Shown here: piece by piece, positions 1 to 8,278 of the stretch | Position numbering within the stretch: the first letter of the stretch is position 1 | Layout of the letters: every line of letters begins with the position of its first letter | Source: Hydrogenimonas sp. | Lineage (GTDB): Bacteria; Campylobacterota; Campylobacteria; Campylobacterales; Hydrogenimonadaceae | Assembly: GCA_003978765.1 (NCBI GenBank) | Contig: QNYO01000022.1 | Coordinates: forward strand, 1 to 35,864 | Direction: 5' to 3' | Length of the DNA: 35,864 bases | Position numbers and translations under genes: made by a program | Notes under the pieces: model-generated | Told to the model about the DNA's origin: nothing | What the model saw: only the letters and a program-made list of their open reading frames with translations | Databases searched by the model: none

Positions 1-229
1 TATAGTAACAAACCGTACCAACTTCATAGCTCCACAATAGATCATCTGTTTTATTATCCTCTTTATATTTCTTATAAACCTGAACAAACTCTTTTTTTGT
101 ATGAGCTTTCTTCGCTGCTTGAAAATTTGATGATTTTCCTAAGTTTTGTATAGAAGAGGCACATCCTGTTAAAAGCATAGAAGCAAAAACTGTGATAGCT
201 CCAACTTTAAACACACTGTTTAATTTCAT
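1..229 (-). CDS. Lipoprotein, N-terminal part only (runs off the left edge)
   Basis: The ATG at 227-229 follows a GGTGG ribosome site and opens a frame that is still open at base 1, so only the first 76 residues are visible. The N-terminus is a lipoprotein signal: a Lys near the start, a hydrophobic stretch, then the lipobox LLTGC with the lipidated Cys at about residue 23. A Lys-rich helical stretch and the segment LLWSYEVGTVCYY follow. That last segment resembles the start of the repeat region of COG3014-type lipoproteins, but the match is from memory and too short to name. It lies in the same AT-rich patch as the M48 peptidase and on the same strand, 240 bases away. Function unknown; membrane-anchored lipoprotein is the only firm statement. 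Confidence 0.7.
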   Translation of the reverse strand, partial: MKLNSVFKVGAITVFASMLLTGCASSIQNLGKSSNFQAAKKAHTKKEFVQVYKKYKEDNKTDDLLWSYEVGTVCYY

Positions 230-348
230 TGTTTACCACCTTAAATAACAAAATTAAAATATTAGACTATAACATCTATAGTATAAACAGACACTTAAAA
301 TAGTGCAAGATTAATCAATTGTTTTATCTTTTGTTGTCAAATACAATC

Positions 349-398
349 TGTCAAGTGCAACCTAAAAATGTACCACCTACAAAAAGTGAAAATGTAGC
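349..398. repeat. IS21-like terminal sequence, possible IS remnant
   Basis: The stretch begins TGTCAAGTGCAACC and then carries AAAAATGTACCACC and GAAAATGTAGCA, two near-copies of one short motif. IS21-family ends typically start with TGT and carry repeated blocks resembling AAAATGTACCAC. No transposase reading frame is next to it, so at most this is a stranded end. The gap 230-469 is very AT-rich and also holds a small palindrome CAACTTTAAGTTG at 424-436. The attribution is inference from motif memory. Confidence 0.25.
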
Positions 399-469
399 AT
401 TTTTTAATCTATTTATCTTCTGTGCAACTTTAAGTTGTAATAACCGATCTGCAAAAATAAAACCGCTTC

Positions 470-1123
470 TTATTTAATACTTATCTCTTTCAGTAATACT
501 TTTATATTTTCTAATCTCTCTTTGTTTGTTGGATGAGTATTTATGTTGAAATCAAATAAACGTGAAAATTCTTTCTTTTTATTTTTTTCTTCTTTTACTG
601 ACATTTTAGATAGGTTTTTATAGAAGCTATTAATTATTTTGTATAGATCATTTTCATTTGCAAGCAGTCTTACCGCACAACTATCAGCTTCTAACTCTTG
701 GTTTTTATTAAAGTTTTTTGCAAGATTAAATAAAGTGTCTCTCACTGCATAAATAGCTCCTATTTGCTTAAACACTTTTTCATATTTGTTATCTTTACTA
801 CTATCAAAATTAATTATACTATCTTTTAAAGAGTCTATCATGTCAAAATTATCTAGTAAGTCTAAAACAATAGTCTGATACTCCATTACATAGTGTCTTT
901 TTAGGGAGTGAGCTACTTCGTGTGCTATGGATAGTTTTGCAAAATTTGAGTCTTTAAGTACACTTTTAGTCAAATAAATCTTTCCTCCAGGATTGGAAAA
1001 AATATCTTTATCTACTACACTGTTCACAATAAAACCTACACAACTATTTATGGCTCCTTTAGCACCCTTCTTTTCTTTATGCTCTGGATCTATATCTCTT
1101 GGATTATCTTTCTCTACGGACAA
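470..1123 (-). CDS. M48-family zinc metallopeptidase, short and probably N-terminally truncated
   Basis: This 217-residue protein has the M48 core. PGGKIYL is followed by HEVAH (the HExxH zinc and catalytic motif, residues about 68-72), then ELEADSCA, whose Glu would be the third zinc ligand, and a C-terminal THPTNKERLENI typical of M48 peptidases. It has no signal peptide, lipobox or membrane segment, although family members are usually secreted lipoproteins or membrane proteins. An in-frame stop lies just upstream and no ATG precedes the catalytic motif. The only plausible start is TTG at 1121-1123, three bases after the comEC stop, with AGAAGG of the comEC tail as a possible ribosome site. 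Base composition is far AT-richer than comEC. It may be a working cytosolic short form or the 3' remnant of a longer gene. Confidence 0.65.
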   Translation of the reverse strand: MSVEKDNPRDIDPEHKEKKGAKGAINSCVGFIVNSVVDKDIFSNPGGKIYLTKSVLKDSNFAKLSIAHEVAHSLKRHYVMEYQTIVLDLLDNFDMIDSLKDSIINFDSSKDNKYEKVFKQIGAIYAVRDTLFNLAKNFNKNQELEADSCAVRLLANENDLYKIINSFYKNLSKMSVKEEKNKKKEFSRLFDFNINTHPTNKERLENIKVLLKEISIK

Positions 1124-1126
1124 AAA

Positions 1127-2404
1127 CTATGCTACCTTCTGAATCAGGTAGATCAGCCAACCCAACGCAAGTCCAAACTGAAGATAGAGTGCGATACGCC
1201 ACCGAATCGCACCCAAAGCCAAAGTGATAAAGAGGATCAGCAACCATAACGGTGTGGTCTCATAAACAACCACACCACCCTCTGCCCAGTGTAAAAGTGC
1301 AACAATCCATTGGTCGGTCACATCACCCCACCCTATCAGATGCAATCCAATCCACAATGGATAGAAAAAGCTAAAAAGTACTGTTAAGATAGGAGAGATG
1401 AGCTGATAGAGTGAAAAGGTGCCAAAAAAGAGATGTACTACTGGTAACATCATCAAATAGACCCAAAGATTCAAGCCGATAAAGATTGCCCATTTAGGCC
1501 ATTGGGTTGTCCACTTTAAAAAGAGATAGATGAAGAAGATACCACTAACAGAGAGCCAAAAGCCGATAGAGAAGAGCAGAGAGGGAAAGAGTGCTAAGAG
1601 TATCACAACACAGAGTGCAAGAAATCGAAAAGAGAAGAGTTCAAGACCAAAGAGAAGTGCAAGCCATGCAATCACAACCATCATATAGGCTCGAAGCAGT
1701 GAGGGTGGTGAACCTGTAAATACCAAATAGCCACCAAGAAGAAGGAGCGTCACAAGACCAACATCCATCAATCGATGTCGCCATGGAAAAAATCTCTGCT
1801 GAAAAGGTTTATAGAGCCATGATAAGAGTGTGTAGAGCATGAACCATAGCAATCCCATGTGAAACCCACTGAGTGCTAATAAATGATTCACACCAAGCCG
1901 TGTCACCCGCTCTCGCAACTCTTTAGAGATGGGAAGTGCAAGAAAGAGTGCCCCAAAGAGTTCTTGCATCCACCGATGCTCATGCACCTTGCCAAGATAG
2001 TCAAAAAGGTGCATCCGTAGAGACTTTTGGTAATTCACACGCAGAATCACTGAAGGGATATAAGGGGTTGTCAAATAATCTTTAAAGGTGACCTTTTTAG
2101 GAAAAATCAGAAGCGAGATATTGCGTCCTTGTAACGGTTTAAGCAACTCTTTTGATGTGGTATAAAAAGTAAGACCATCTGATGTTTCAAGCTTTAAAAC
2201 CTGATAGTGCCTCCCTGCTTTCTCTTTAGGATAGTGAAGGAGTACATCAGCTGTGACAAAGAGCTTTTTGGAAGAGACAAACTGGATATAGTTGTAGTAG
2301 TGCCATCCTAACATGATGGCAAAAAGAAGCAGAGAAAAAAGAAGAAAAAGCCCCCACTCTCGGCGGCCTTCAATGGGTATTGGTTTAGATAGGTGGAAGC
2401 TCAA
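1127..2404 (-). CDS. comEC: ComEC/Rec2-type DNA uptake channel
   Basis: This polytopic inner-membrane protein is predicted to carry single-stranded transforming DNA into the cytoplasm. An N-terminal hydrophobic segment and a soluble part precede the competence-domain signature NHLLALSGFHMGLLWF, which is followed by many membrane helices to the C-terminus. At about 425 residues it lacks the C-terminal metallo-beta-lactamase domain of longer ComEC proteins, as is usual in Campylobacterota. I place the start at TTG 2402-2404, preceded by GGTGG and overlapping dnaB by 20 bases. The frame stays open to 2479 with an ATG at 2473-2475, but that start would overlap dnaB by about 90 bases. It is the last gene of the long minus-strand run that also encodes three pseudopilins, so a competence role fits the context. 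Confidence 0.85.
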   Translation of the reverse strand: MSFHLSKPIPIEGRREWGLFLLFSLLLFAIMLGWHYYNYIQFVSSKKLFVTADVLLHYPKEKAGRHYQVLKLETSDGLTFYTTSKELLKPLQGRNISLLIFPKKVTFKDYLTTPYIPSVILRVNYQKSLRMHLFDYLGKVHEHRWMQELFGALFLALPISKELRERVTRLGVNHLLALSGFHMGLLWFMLYTLLSWLYKPFQQRFFPWRHRLMDVGLVTLLLLGGYLVFTGSPPSLLRAYMMVVIAWLALLFGLELFSFRFLALCVVILLALFPSLLFSIGFWLSVSGIFFIYLFLKWTTQWPKWAIFIGLNLWVYLMMLPVVHLFFGTFSLYQLISPILTVLFSFFYPLWIGLHLIGWGDVTDQWIVALLHWAEGGVVVYETTPLWLLILFITLALGAIRWRIALYLQFGLALGWLIYLIQKVA

Positions 2405-4844
2405 TTTTGGTTTCGCCACCGGTATCGATGTTCGACTCTTCGTACACCACCTCAACCGGTACTTGTCCTGCATCGACAAAACGGGTAAAGCGTTTCTGGA
2501 ACTTCAACTCAACAATACCTGTTGGTCCATTACGCTGTTTGCCGATGATAATCTCTGCATCCTCCTCCTCTTTTTCATGGAAGGTGGACTTATACTCTTT
2601 CCCTTCCGCACGTGCCTTCATCTCCTTCTCTTTCTCTTCACGAATACGATAAACATCATCACGATAGACAAAGAGAATAATATCGGCATCCTGTTCAATC
2701 GCACCCGATTCACGCAAGTCAGAGAGCATCGGTCGTTTATCGGCACGTGACTCTAATGAGCGGTTAAGCTGTGAGAGGGCAACAATCGGAATTTGAAGCT
2801 CCCGTGCCAACATCTTCAAGCCCCGAGAGATTTCACTCACCTCTTGGTGCCGATCTTTATTGCTGCCACTACTCATCAACTGCAGATAGTCGATCATCGC
2901 AATTTTAATTTCAGGATGATGTGATTTCAATTTGCGAAGTTTGGCCCGTACTTGATGAATGTTGAGGGTTCCTTCATCATCGACAAAAAGCTTTTGGTTA
3001 CTGAGCCAATCGATCGCTTCTGAAAGTCTTGTCCATTCATCATCCCGTAAATTCCCAACTCGAAGATCTTGCAGTGCAATCGAAGTTTTGGCACTCAACA
3101 TCCTTAGAACCAACTGTTCTGCTGGCATCTCAAGAGAGAAGAAGGCGACACCATCCCCATTCTCCAATGCTTTTAACGCAATATTGAGGGTAAAAGCTGT
3201 ATTGTGTGTAACAGTCATATCCTCAAGCAAAAAGAGATGGTTCCCATCAATTGTAAAGCCATAATAGTCATCAACACAATCAGGTTCAATCCTGATACCT
3301 GTATGAGTCACATCCCGATTCGCTTTTCTTGAACGTGGCTTTTTACGCTCTATCTTGATTGGTATGCGATCAAGATCACCAACAATCCGAACACGATAAA
3401 CTTCACTCTCATAGCCACGCTCTTTAATCTGAGCCTTTTTTGCGACCAGTGAAGTTCTAAACCCCAAAGTATCAGCCAAAAACTTAATATCTTCTGCCAA
3501 TGCTTTATGCTTTTGGGTAATCTCAATCACATGATGTTTATCATCATAATACCCATCACTATCAATCAATCCCGCTAAAAGCTCAAGTCGAACCTTTTCA
3601 CTATTGGCCAAATAGCAATGTGGTATTCTCTTTTCATCAAGCAGTCCCAATTCTCTAAGCAGTCTCTGTAAAGAGAAAGTGCTATGAGGATCAACGGCAT
3701 GTCCATTTGTAATGCCATACATTGGGCACTTTCCTTCTGCTTCATACAAATGTAAAATCAAACCAAGCTTGGCAGCATAGGCTTTGAGATAATCAACTAT
3801 TTCATCATCTTCTGTTGCAATACGTACATCACTACTTCGTCCATCACCAAGCCAAATACCAAGGAAATAGGGGTCAATAGAGACCTCTTTTTCAGGGAAA
3901 TCAACAGCGACCTTATACCCTTTATAGTTTGACTTAAACTTATCACTTTTTTGCAAATAGTCTCGTACAGAGATATTGAGTACATCACCATGTTTATGAC
4001 GACCTTCTGTTCTACTTCGCTTCAAAGAGAGAATATGACTCTCATTAACACGATAATCAATTCCTTTATTTTGTCTTACCCAATACATCATCTCTCGTCC
4101 ACGCGCCAATGAGAGAACACGTCTTGGTGTTGAATCATCACCCATAAGAAGGTCACCCACCTTAATATCTTCAACCTTCTTCAATGTCCCATCATACATT
4201 AAGACTCTCGTCCCTTTACCAAGACATTTTCCCATCGCAGGTCTTGCTGCAACGATGACTAAGTCACCCTCACTAAAGCCTGATGTCATACGGTTGAGAT
4301 CTTTAAAACCTGTATCGACACCAATGAGCATCGAGTTGCCACGCTCTTTCATCTTTTTGATATGCTCAAGGGTGCTAAATGCCATCTCTCGACTCTCACG
4401 GAAATCTTGTGTCGAGCTTTCAGAGGTGATGGCATAGAGCTTCTGCTCCACAGCATCCATCACATCTTCAGCAGGCAAGTCATCCTCAATCGTCAACTTC
4501 TTAATCTCTGTTGCCAATGTTACAAGCGCACGTTTTTGTGCTTTGGCTTTAATCTCTTTAATGTAAGCGTGGGTATTTGAGAGAGGGTTGGCACTTAAAA
4601 TATCTAAAAAAGCGACCTCATCAAACTGATTCTTTTGAGTCAACCTCTCTTTTAGAAACTCTTCATCAATTGGTTGATCATTTCTAAAGAGCTCCTCCAT
4701 CGCTATAAAGAGGTGCTGATGGAAGGGGTGGTAAAAATCTTCTGGTTTGAGTTGTGCAGCAATCTCTTCATACTGCACTGGATCGAATATAATCGTACTT
4801 AAAACAGCACGCTCAATATTCAGATTATATAGATGCTCTTCCAC
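2385..4844 (-). CDS. dnaB: Replicative DNA helicase DnaB precursor with in-frame intein
   Basis: Hexameric replication-fork helicase, 819 codons as translated. Residues 1-206 and 549-819 are the exteins and would join to a 477-residue DnaB of normal length. The N-terminal domain is followed by the RecA-like domain, with VIVAARPAMGK directly before the insertion and TAFTLNIALK after it. Further on are a Walker B-like IAMIDYLQLM, SQLNRSLESR and RQRNGPTG motifs. The insertion splits the Walker A motif between Lys and Thr, so helicase activity should require splicing. The start is GTG at 4842-4844, preceded by GGAG and sitting three bases after the ispG stop, which implies co-translation. The gene ends inside the start region of comEC. 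Confidence 0.97.
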   Translation of the reverse strand: MEEHLYNLNIERAVLSTIIFDPVQYEEIAAQLKPEDFYHPFHQHLFIAMEELFRNDQPIDEEFLKERLTQKNQFDEVAFLDILSANPLSNTHAYIKEIKAKAQKRALVTLATEIKKLTIEDDLPAEDVMDAVEQKLYAITSESSTQDFRESREMAFSTLEHIKKMKERGNSMLIGVDTGFKDLNRMTSGFSEGDLVIVAARPAMGKCLGKGTRVLMYDGTLKKVEDIKVGDLLMGDDSTPRRVLSLARGREMMYWVRQNKGIDYRVNESHILSLKRSRTEGRHKHGDVLNISVRDYLQKSDKFKSNYKGYKVAVDFPEKEVSIDPYFLGIWLGDGRSSDVRIATEDDEIVDYLKAYAAKLGLILHLYEAEGKCPMYGITNGHAVDPHSTFSLQRLLRELGLLDEKRIPHCYLANSEKVRLELLAGLIDSDGYYDDKHHVIEITQKHKALAEDIKFLADTLGFRTSLVAKKAQIKERGYESEVYRVRIVGDLDRIPIKIERKKPRSRKANRDVTHTGIRIEPDCVDDYYGFTIDGNHLFLLEDMTVTHNTAFTLNIALKALENGDGVAFFSLEMPAEQLVLRMLSAKTSIALQDLRVGNLRDDEWTRLSEAIDWLSNQKLFVDDEGTLNIHQVRAKLRKLKSHHPEIKIAMIDYLQLMSSGSNKDRHQEVSEISRGLKMLARELQIPIVALSQLNRSLESRADKRPMLSDLRESGAIEQDADIILFVYRDDVYRIREEKEKEMKARAEGKEYKSTFHEKEEEDAEIIIGKQRNGPTGIVELKFQKRFTRFVDAGQVPVEVVYEESNIDTGGETKIELPPI
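3201..4226 (-). mobile_element. DnaB intein with LAGLIDADG homing endonuclease
   Basis: This 342-residue in-frame insertion is DnaB precursor residues 207-548. It starts with Cys207 in a typical block A (CLGKGTRVLMYDG) and ends VTHN, with Thr549 as the first C-extein residue; Cys1, terminal His-Asn and +1 Thr are what a class 1 intein needs. Block B is NESHILSL, keeping His but not the usual TxxH threonine. A LAGLIDADG endonuclease domain sits in the middle, with motifs LGIWLGDG (residues about 328-335) and LAGLIDSDG (about 423-431), each with an acidic residue in the catalytic position. The C-terminal splicing block is DDYYGFTIDGNHLFLLED. No frameshift or stop is seen, so both splicing and endonuclease modules look intact. 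Homing-endonuclease inteins are mobile elements of the host gene. Confidence 0.95.
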
Positions 4845-4847
4845 CGA

Positions 4848-5909
4848 CTACTCCATCTCTTTGGCAACATTTTCAACCTCTTGCAAAAAGCGGTCAACCA
4901 GCTTATCTTCAGGCAGTTTTGCGACCACCTCACCTTTAACCATCACAAGACCGCTTCCCTTGCCGTAAGCAATCGCTACATCAGCACTTTTAGCTTCACC
5001 AATGGCATTAACAACACACCCCATCACCGACACATTCAACGGTGTTTTGATATGCTTGGTCTTCTCCTCTACTTCAGCCACAGCTTTAACCAAATCGGCT
5101 TCAATCCGTCCACAGGTTGGACAAGAGATAATATTTAACCCCTCTTTGGCAGCACCACTATCTTTAAGAATGGCACGCCCTACTTCAATCTCTTTTTCCA
5201 ATTCACCCGTGATCGAAACGCGTAGGGTATCCCCAATTCCTTCAAGCAGAAGCGTGCCCAAACCGATCGCACTCTTAATCGTTGCATGAAAGACAGTACC
5301 CGCTTCTGTCACCCCCAAATGGAATGGATAATCGACCAGTGGTCTTAGTGTTCGATAGGCTTCAACGGTTCGCTCTACATCACTCGCTTTGAGTGAGACC
5401 TTAATATCGGTAAAGCCAAGATCTTCAAGAAACTTGATGTTATAGAGTGCCGATTCGACCATCCCTTTAGCAGTCTGACCATACTTATCTTCAAACTCTT
5501 TTTCCAAACTTCCGCAGTTGACTCCAATACGAATCGGAATATTCCGCTCCGTACACGCTTTGACCACCTCTTTGACCCGTGACTTTTCACCAATATTTCC
5601 AGGGTTAATACGGATACAATCCACCCACTCTGCTGCTATGAGTGCCAGACGATAGTTAAAGTGAATATCTGCTACCAATGGTAGAGAGGTTTGAGCACGA
5701 ATCTCTTTCAAGGCTTTGGCATCCTCATAATCGGGTACAGCCACACGCACAATATCGGCACCAGCAAAATGGAGACGATTAATCTGCTCCACCGTTGCCT
5801 GTACATCTGCAGTCCGTGAATAGGTCATCGACTGTACCGAGATAGGTGCATCACCACCGACAGCTACATTGCCGACAAAAATCTGTTTGGTTGGGTATCG
5901 CTTAATCAT
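4848..5909 (-). CDS. ispG: 4-hydroxy-3-methylbut-2-enyl diphosphate synthase (flavodoxin/ferredoxin)
   Basis: Cytosolic [4Fe-4S] enzyme of the MEP isoprenoid pathway that converts MEcPP to HMBPP. The protein is 353 residues from ATG 5907-5909 and is similar in length and sequence to the Helicobacter and Campylobacter GcpE proteins. Cluster ligands are Cys263 and Cys266 in SCPTCGR and Cys298 in [12 protein letters not shown], with the conserved Glu a few residues later. The frame is open six codons further to a TTG, but the [10 protein letters not shown] start fits the family. It lies between priA (85 bases upstream) and dnaB (three bases downstream), so it probably belongs to the same transcript. 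TATAAT occurs just upstream of the start and could be a local promoter. Confidence 0.97.
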   Translation of the reverse strand: MIKRYPTKQIFVGNVAVGGDAPISVQSMTYSRTADVQATVEQINRLHFAGADIVRVAVPDYEDAKALKEIRAQTSLPLVADIHFNYRLALIAAEWVDCIRINPGNIGEKSRVKEVVKACTERNIPIRIGVNCGSLEKEFEDKYGQTAKGMVESALYNIKFLEDLGFTDIKVSLKASDVERTVEAYRTLRPLVDYPFHLGVTEAGTVFHATIKSAIGLGTLLLEGIGDTLRVSITGELEKEIEVGRAILKDSGAAKEGLNIISCPTCGRIEADLVKAVAEVEEKTKHIKTPLNVSVMGCVVNAIGEAKSADVAIAYGKGSGLVMVKGEVVAKLPEDKLVDRFLQEVENVAKEME

Positions 5910-5940
5910 AAAATGGATTATATCCAAAATTAGAGATGAA

Positions 5941-5989
5941 CTTACGCAATTTGAAGAGGCTTGCGATTTGAGCTAAAAAATTGTGTAAG
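5941..5989. repeat. Imperfect inverted repeat between priA and ispG
   Basis: The arms CTTACGCAATTT (5941-5952) and AAATTGTGTAAG (5978-5989) pair over 12 positions with one mismatch. That pair is a G-U wobble in a plus-strand RNA and A-C in the minus-strand RNA that is actually made here. The loop region contains an imperfect direct copy, GCAATTTGA and GCGATTTGA. It fills most of the only sizeable gap in the priA-ispG-dnaB-comEC run. It could be a processing or attenuation hairpin, or the remains of a small mobile element. Confidence 0.45.
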
Positions 5990-5994
5990 ATCAG

Positions 5995-7830
5995 TTAGAC
6001 AAAATCGACGGGGTCCATATCGACTTCAAATTGCCCACGATGTACTGCTTTAACAACACGTAGCAGATTGGAACGATGAGGACTTCTTAAGAGGATATTG
6101 AAGCGAAATTTCCCTGCAATCTTCTCAATCGGTGCCTTCCCAGCACCTACAATCTCCACAATACCAAACTGTTCAATCTGTACTCTTACCTGCTCAACCT
6201 CTGCCAAACCCTTTGCCTCCTCTTTGGATGCAAAAAGCAGACGACACAGATGCATCGTTGGAGGATAGAGATCTTTTCGATAAATCAACTCTTCACGCAA
6301 AAACTTTTCATAATCTCCAAGATATTCGGTAAAAAACTCTGGCTGATTGGTCTGAACCATGACCGTCGCCTCTCGTGCCCGACCTGCACGTCCAGCAAGC
6401 TGAACAAAGAGAGATTGTGCTCGCTCTCTTGCACGATAGTCAGGCAATGCTAAAATATAGTCCAAACCTAAGATAATCGCCAATGTAATATCAGCATAGT
6501 CATGCCCTTTCGCAAGCATCTGTGTACCAACCAAAATATCGGTCTCTCTGTTGGCAAACTTATCGAGCACTTTTTGGAGTTTATTGGCTGTTGTGATCGT
6601 ATCTTTATCAAACTGCTGAATCTTCATATAAGGAAAATGGTCACGAAGTTGCTCGACTACTTCAGCCGTACCGATACGATCTGCTCGAATCATTGCCCCA
6701 CAACTTGGACAACTTTCAGGAATCTTTTCAGCATAGTTACAGTAGTGACACTGTACCACCTTCCGGTGACGGTGCAGACTCATACCCACAGAACAGAAAG
6801 GGCACTCCACACTATACCCACAGTTGTCACAATAGAGATATTTAAAGTTAGCCCGTGTTGGCAGAAAAACCAAAATTTGACCACCTGCACGATGATGTGC
6901 CTCAATCGCTTCAAACATAGCAGGGGTTAAACGGCACCCTCCCGATTCAAAGATAAACCGTTTTTTTGTCCGAACATAGGGCTCTTTAATACGAATCACT
7001 GGCTGTCGTGCAAAGGTGACAGCACTTGGTGTCGCACTGCCAAGTACCACTTTTGCCCCAAGCTTTTTTCCCATCACAAGAGCCAAATCACGTGCATGGT
7101 AGCGTGGACGTTGATGCGCCTTATAGCTATCATCATGCTCCTCATCAACCACAATCAATCCAATCGACTGAAGGGGTAAGAAGAGTGCGGAACGCGGTCC
7201 TGCAACAATCCACACTTCACCACTATAAATGCGTTTGAGGGTCTCCTCTTTTCGCTTCTTTGTCAATTTTGAGTGCCAAATCGCCACACGTTCACCAAAA
7301 TGGATCTGCAATCGCTTCTCCATCTGCGGTGTCAAACTAATTTCAGGCATTAGAAAAATCGATCGTTTTCCCTCTTGCATCGCCTCGGCAAAAAGTTTCA
7401 TATAGATCTCAGTCTTTCCACTACCCGTCGGGGCAAACAGAAGTGCACTCTCTACTTTCTGTAAAGCATGTAATGCTTGCTCTTGTACTGAAGAGAGTTG
7501 AAGATCGGTCGTACTCTCAATACAATCTGCACTCAAAGGCTGATCATGAAAAGGTTCAAAAAGTGCTAAAGCCTCGCCATAAGTCGAAGTATAGTAGGTT
7601 GCAATAAAGTGTGCTGTTTCAATCTGATAGGGGTAGAAATGGTAGGGTAAAACCTCCTGAATCATACGAGTCTGAAACATCGGTTTTTCAACCCTACGAA
7701 GAATGGAGGCTTTACACTCTTTACCACGCACCTCAACAGTGACCAGCTGATAGGGTTTCAATACTTTAGAGAAATGGTAAGTTAATAGAGGGGCACGTTT
7801 GCCCAAAAGGCAAACTTCATAGTAGTGCAT
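5995..7830 (-). CDS. priA: Primosomal protein N' (replication restart helicase PriA)
   Basis: ATP-dependent 3'-5' DNA helicase that recognises stalled forks and reloads the replicative helicase. The 611-residue protein has a short N-terminal DNA-binding region and Walker A APTGSGKTE at about residues 133-141. The DEEH Walker B lies at 229-232, followed by VLGSATPS. Eight zinc-binding cysteines lie at 334, 337, 343, 346, 361, 364, 374 and 377, and the C-terminal helicase motifs include GTQMLAKGHD and QLAGRAGRA. It is shorter than the E. coli protein mostly at the N-terminus, as in other Campylobacterota. It starts seven bases after the last pseudopilin stop and shares an operon with dnaB, its functional partner. 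Confidence 0.97.
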   Translation of the reverse strand: MHYYEVCLLGKRAPLLTYHFSKVLKPYQLVTVEVRGKECKASILRRVEKPMFQTRMIQEVLPYHFYPYQIETAHFIATYYTSTYGEALALFEPFHDQPLSADCIESTTDLQLSSVQEQALHALQKVESALLFAPTGSGKTEIYMKLFAEAMQEGKRSIFLMPEISLTPQMEKRLQIHFGERVAIWHSKLTKKRKEETLKRIYSGEVWIVAGPRSALFLPLQSIGLIVVDEEHDDSYKAHQRPRYHARDLALVMGKKLGAKVVLGSATPSAVTFARQPVIRIKEPYVRTKKRFIFESGGCRLTPAMFEAIEAHHRAGGQILVFLPTRANFKYLYCDNCGYSVECPFCSVGMSLHRHRKVVQCHYCNYAEKIPESCPSCGAMIRADRIGTAEVVEQLRDHFPYMKIQQFDKDTITTANKLQKVLDKFANRETDILVGTQMLAKGHDYADITLAIILGLDYILALPDYRARERAQSLFVQLAGRAGRAREATVMVQTNQPEFFTEYLGDYEKFLREELIYRKDLYPPTMHLCRLLFASKEEAKGLAEVEQVRVQIEQFGIVEIVGAGKAPIEKIAGKFRFNILLRSPHRSNLLRVVKAVHRGQFEVDMDPVDFV

Positions 7831-7837
7831 AAAGCCC

Positions 7838-8278
7838 TTAGTGGGTCAACTGCTGACAGTTGGTATTGGTATGATCACAATCAAAGTGACCTGTTGCCGG
7901 TGTATAGGTAAATGTGACATCCTGCCCCTGTACTTTAAAGCTATATTGTGTATCATCTGTCTTCATCCAGTGTCCATCCGCATCTTTAGAGTAGATAGGA
8001 TAGTCTAATACATTGTTAAAGAGTGGTTGATTCTCTGCATTTGCCGTTGCTGAATCTAATGTCGCAGGATACGATGTATTGCCTTCAAGTAGAGCTGTTT
8101 GGTGCTGTGTGCTAATTGCACTCCGGATTGTTGCTACTTCAGAACGTCCTTTAGAGATAATGGCATCATCACGTGTTACCCACAATTTAGGTAGTGCCAC
8201 ACCTGCCAAAATACCGATAACAACAATCACAAAGATAAGTTCAAGCATTGTAAATGCTTCTCGTTTAGTAGATAACAA
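7838..8278 (-). CDS. Type II-like pseudopilin (third of three tandem copies)
   Basis: Small secreted prepilin of about 146 residues. The N-terminus has the class III signal: a short charged leader, then FTMLELIFVIVVIGILAGVALPKL, with Glu at +5 and one long hydrophobic helix. The residue before the predicted cleavage site is Ala rather than the usual Gly. The C-terminal globular part ends with two cysteines in FDCDHTNTNCQQ, a possible disulfide loop. The TTG start at 8276-8278 is preceded by AGGGG and overlaps the upstream pilin gene by 14 bases. It is probably a subunit of a pseudopilus used for DNA uptake or secretion; the exact role cannot be read from sequence. Confidence 0.85.
   Translation of the reverse strand: MLSTKREAFTMLELIFVIVVIGILAGVALPKLWVTRDDAIISKGRSEVATIRSAISTQHQTALLEGNTSYPATLDSATANAENQPLFNNVLDYPIYSKDADGHWMKTDDTQYSFKVQGQDVTFTYTPATGHFDCDHTNTNCQQLTH

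Noticed and set aside
2313-2750. 145-codon open frame across the comEC/dnaB joint on the plus strand
   Set aside because: Antisense to two well-supported genes and low-complexity at its start.
2385-4844. dnaB broken by an insertion
   Set aside because: The insert is in frame, has complete intein motifs at both ends, and the flanks rebuild a normal DnaB.
6502-6930. 142-codon open frame on the plus strand
   Set aside because: Antisense to the priA helicase domain; its composition mirrors the zinc-finger region of priA.
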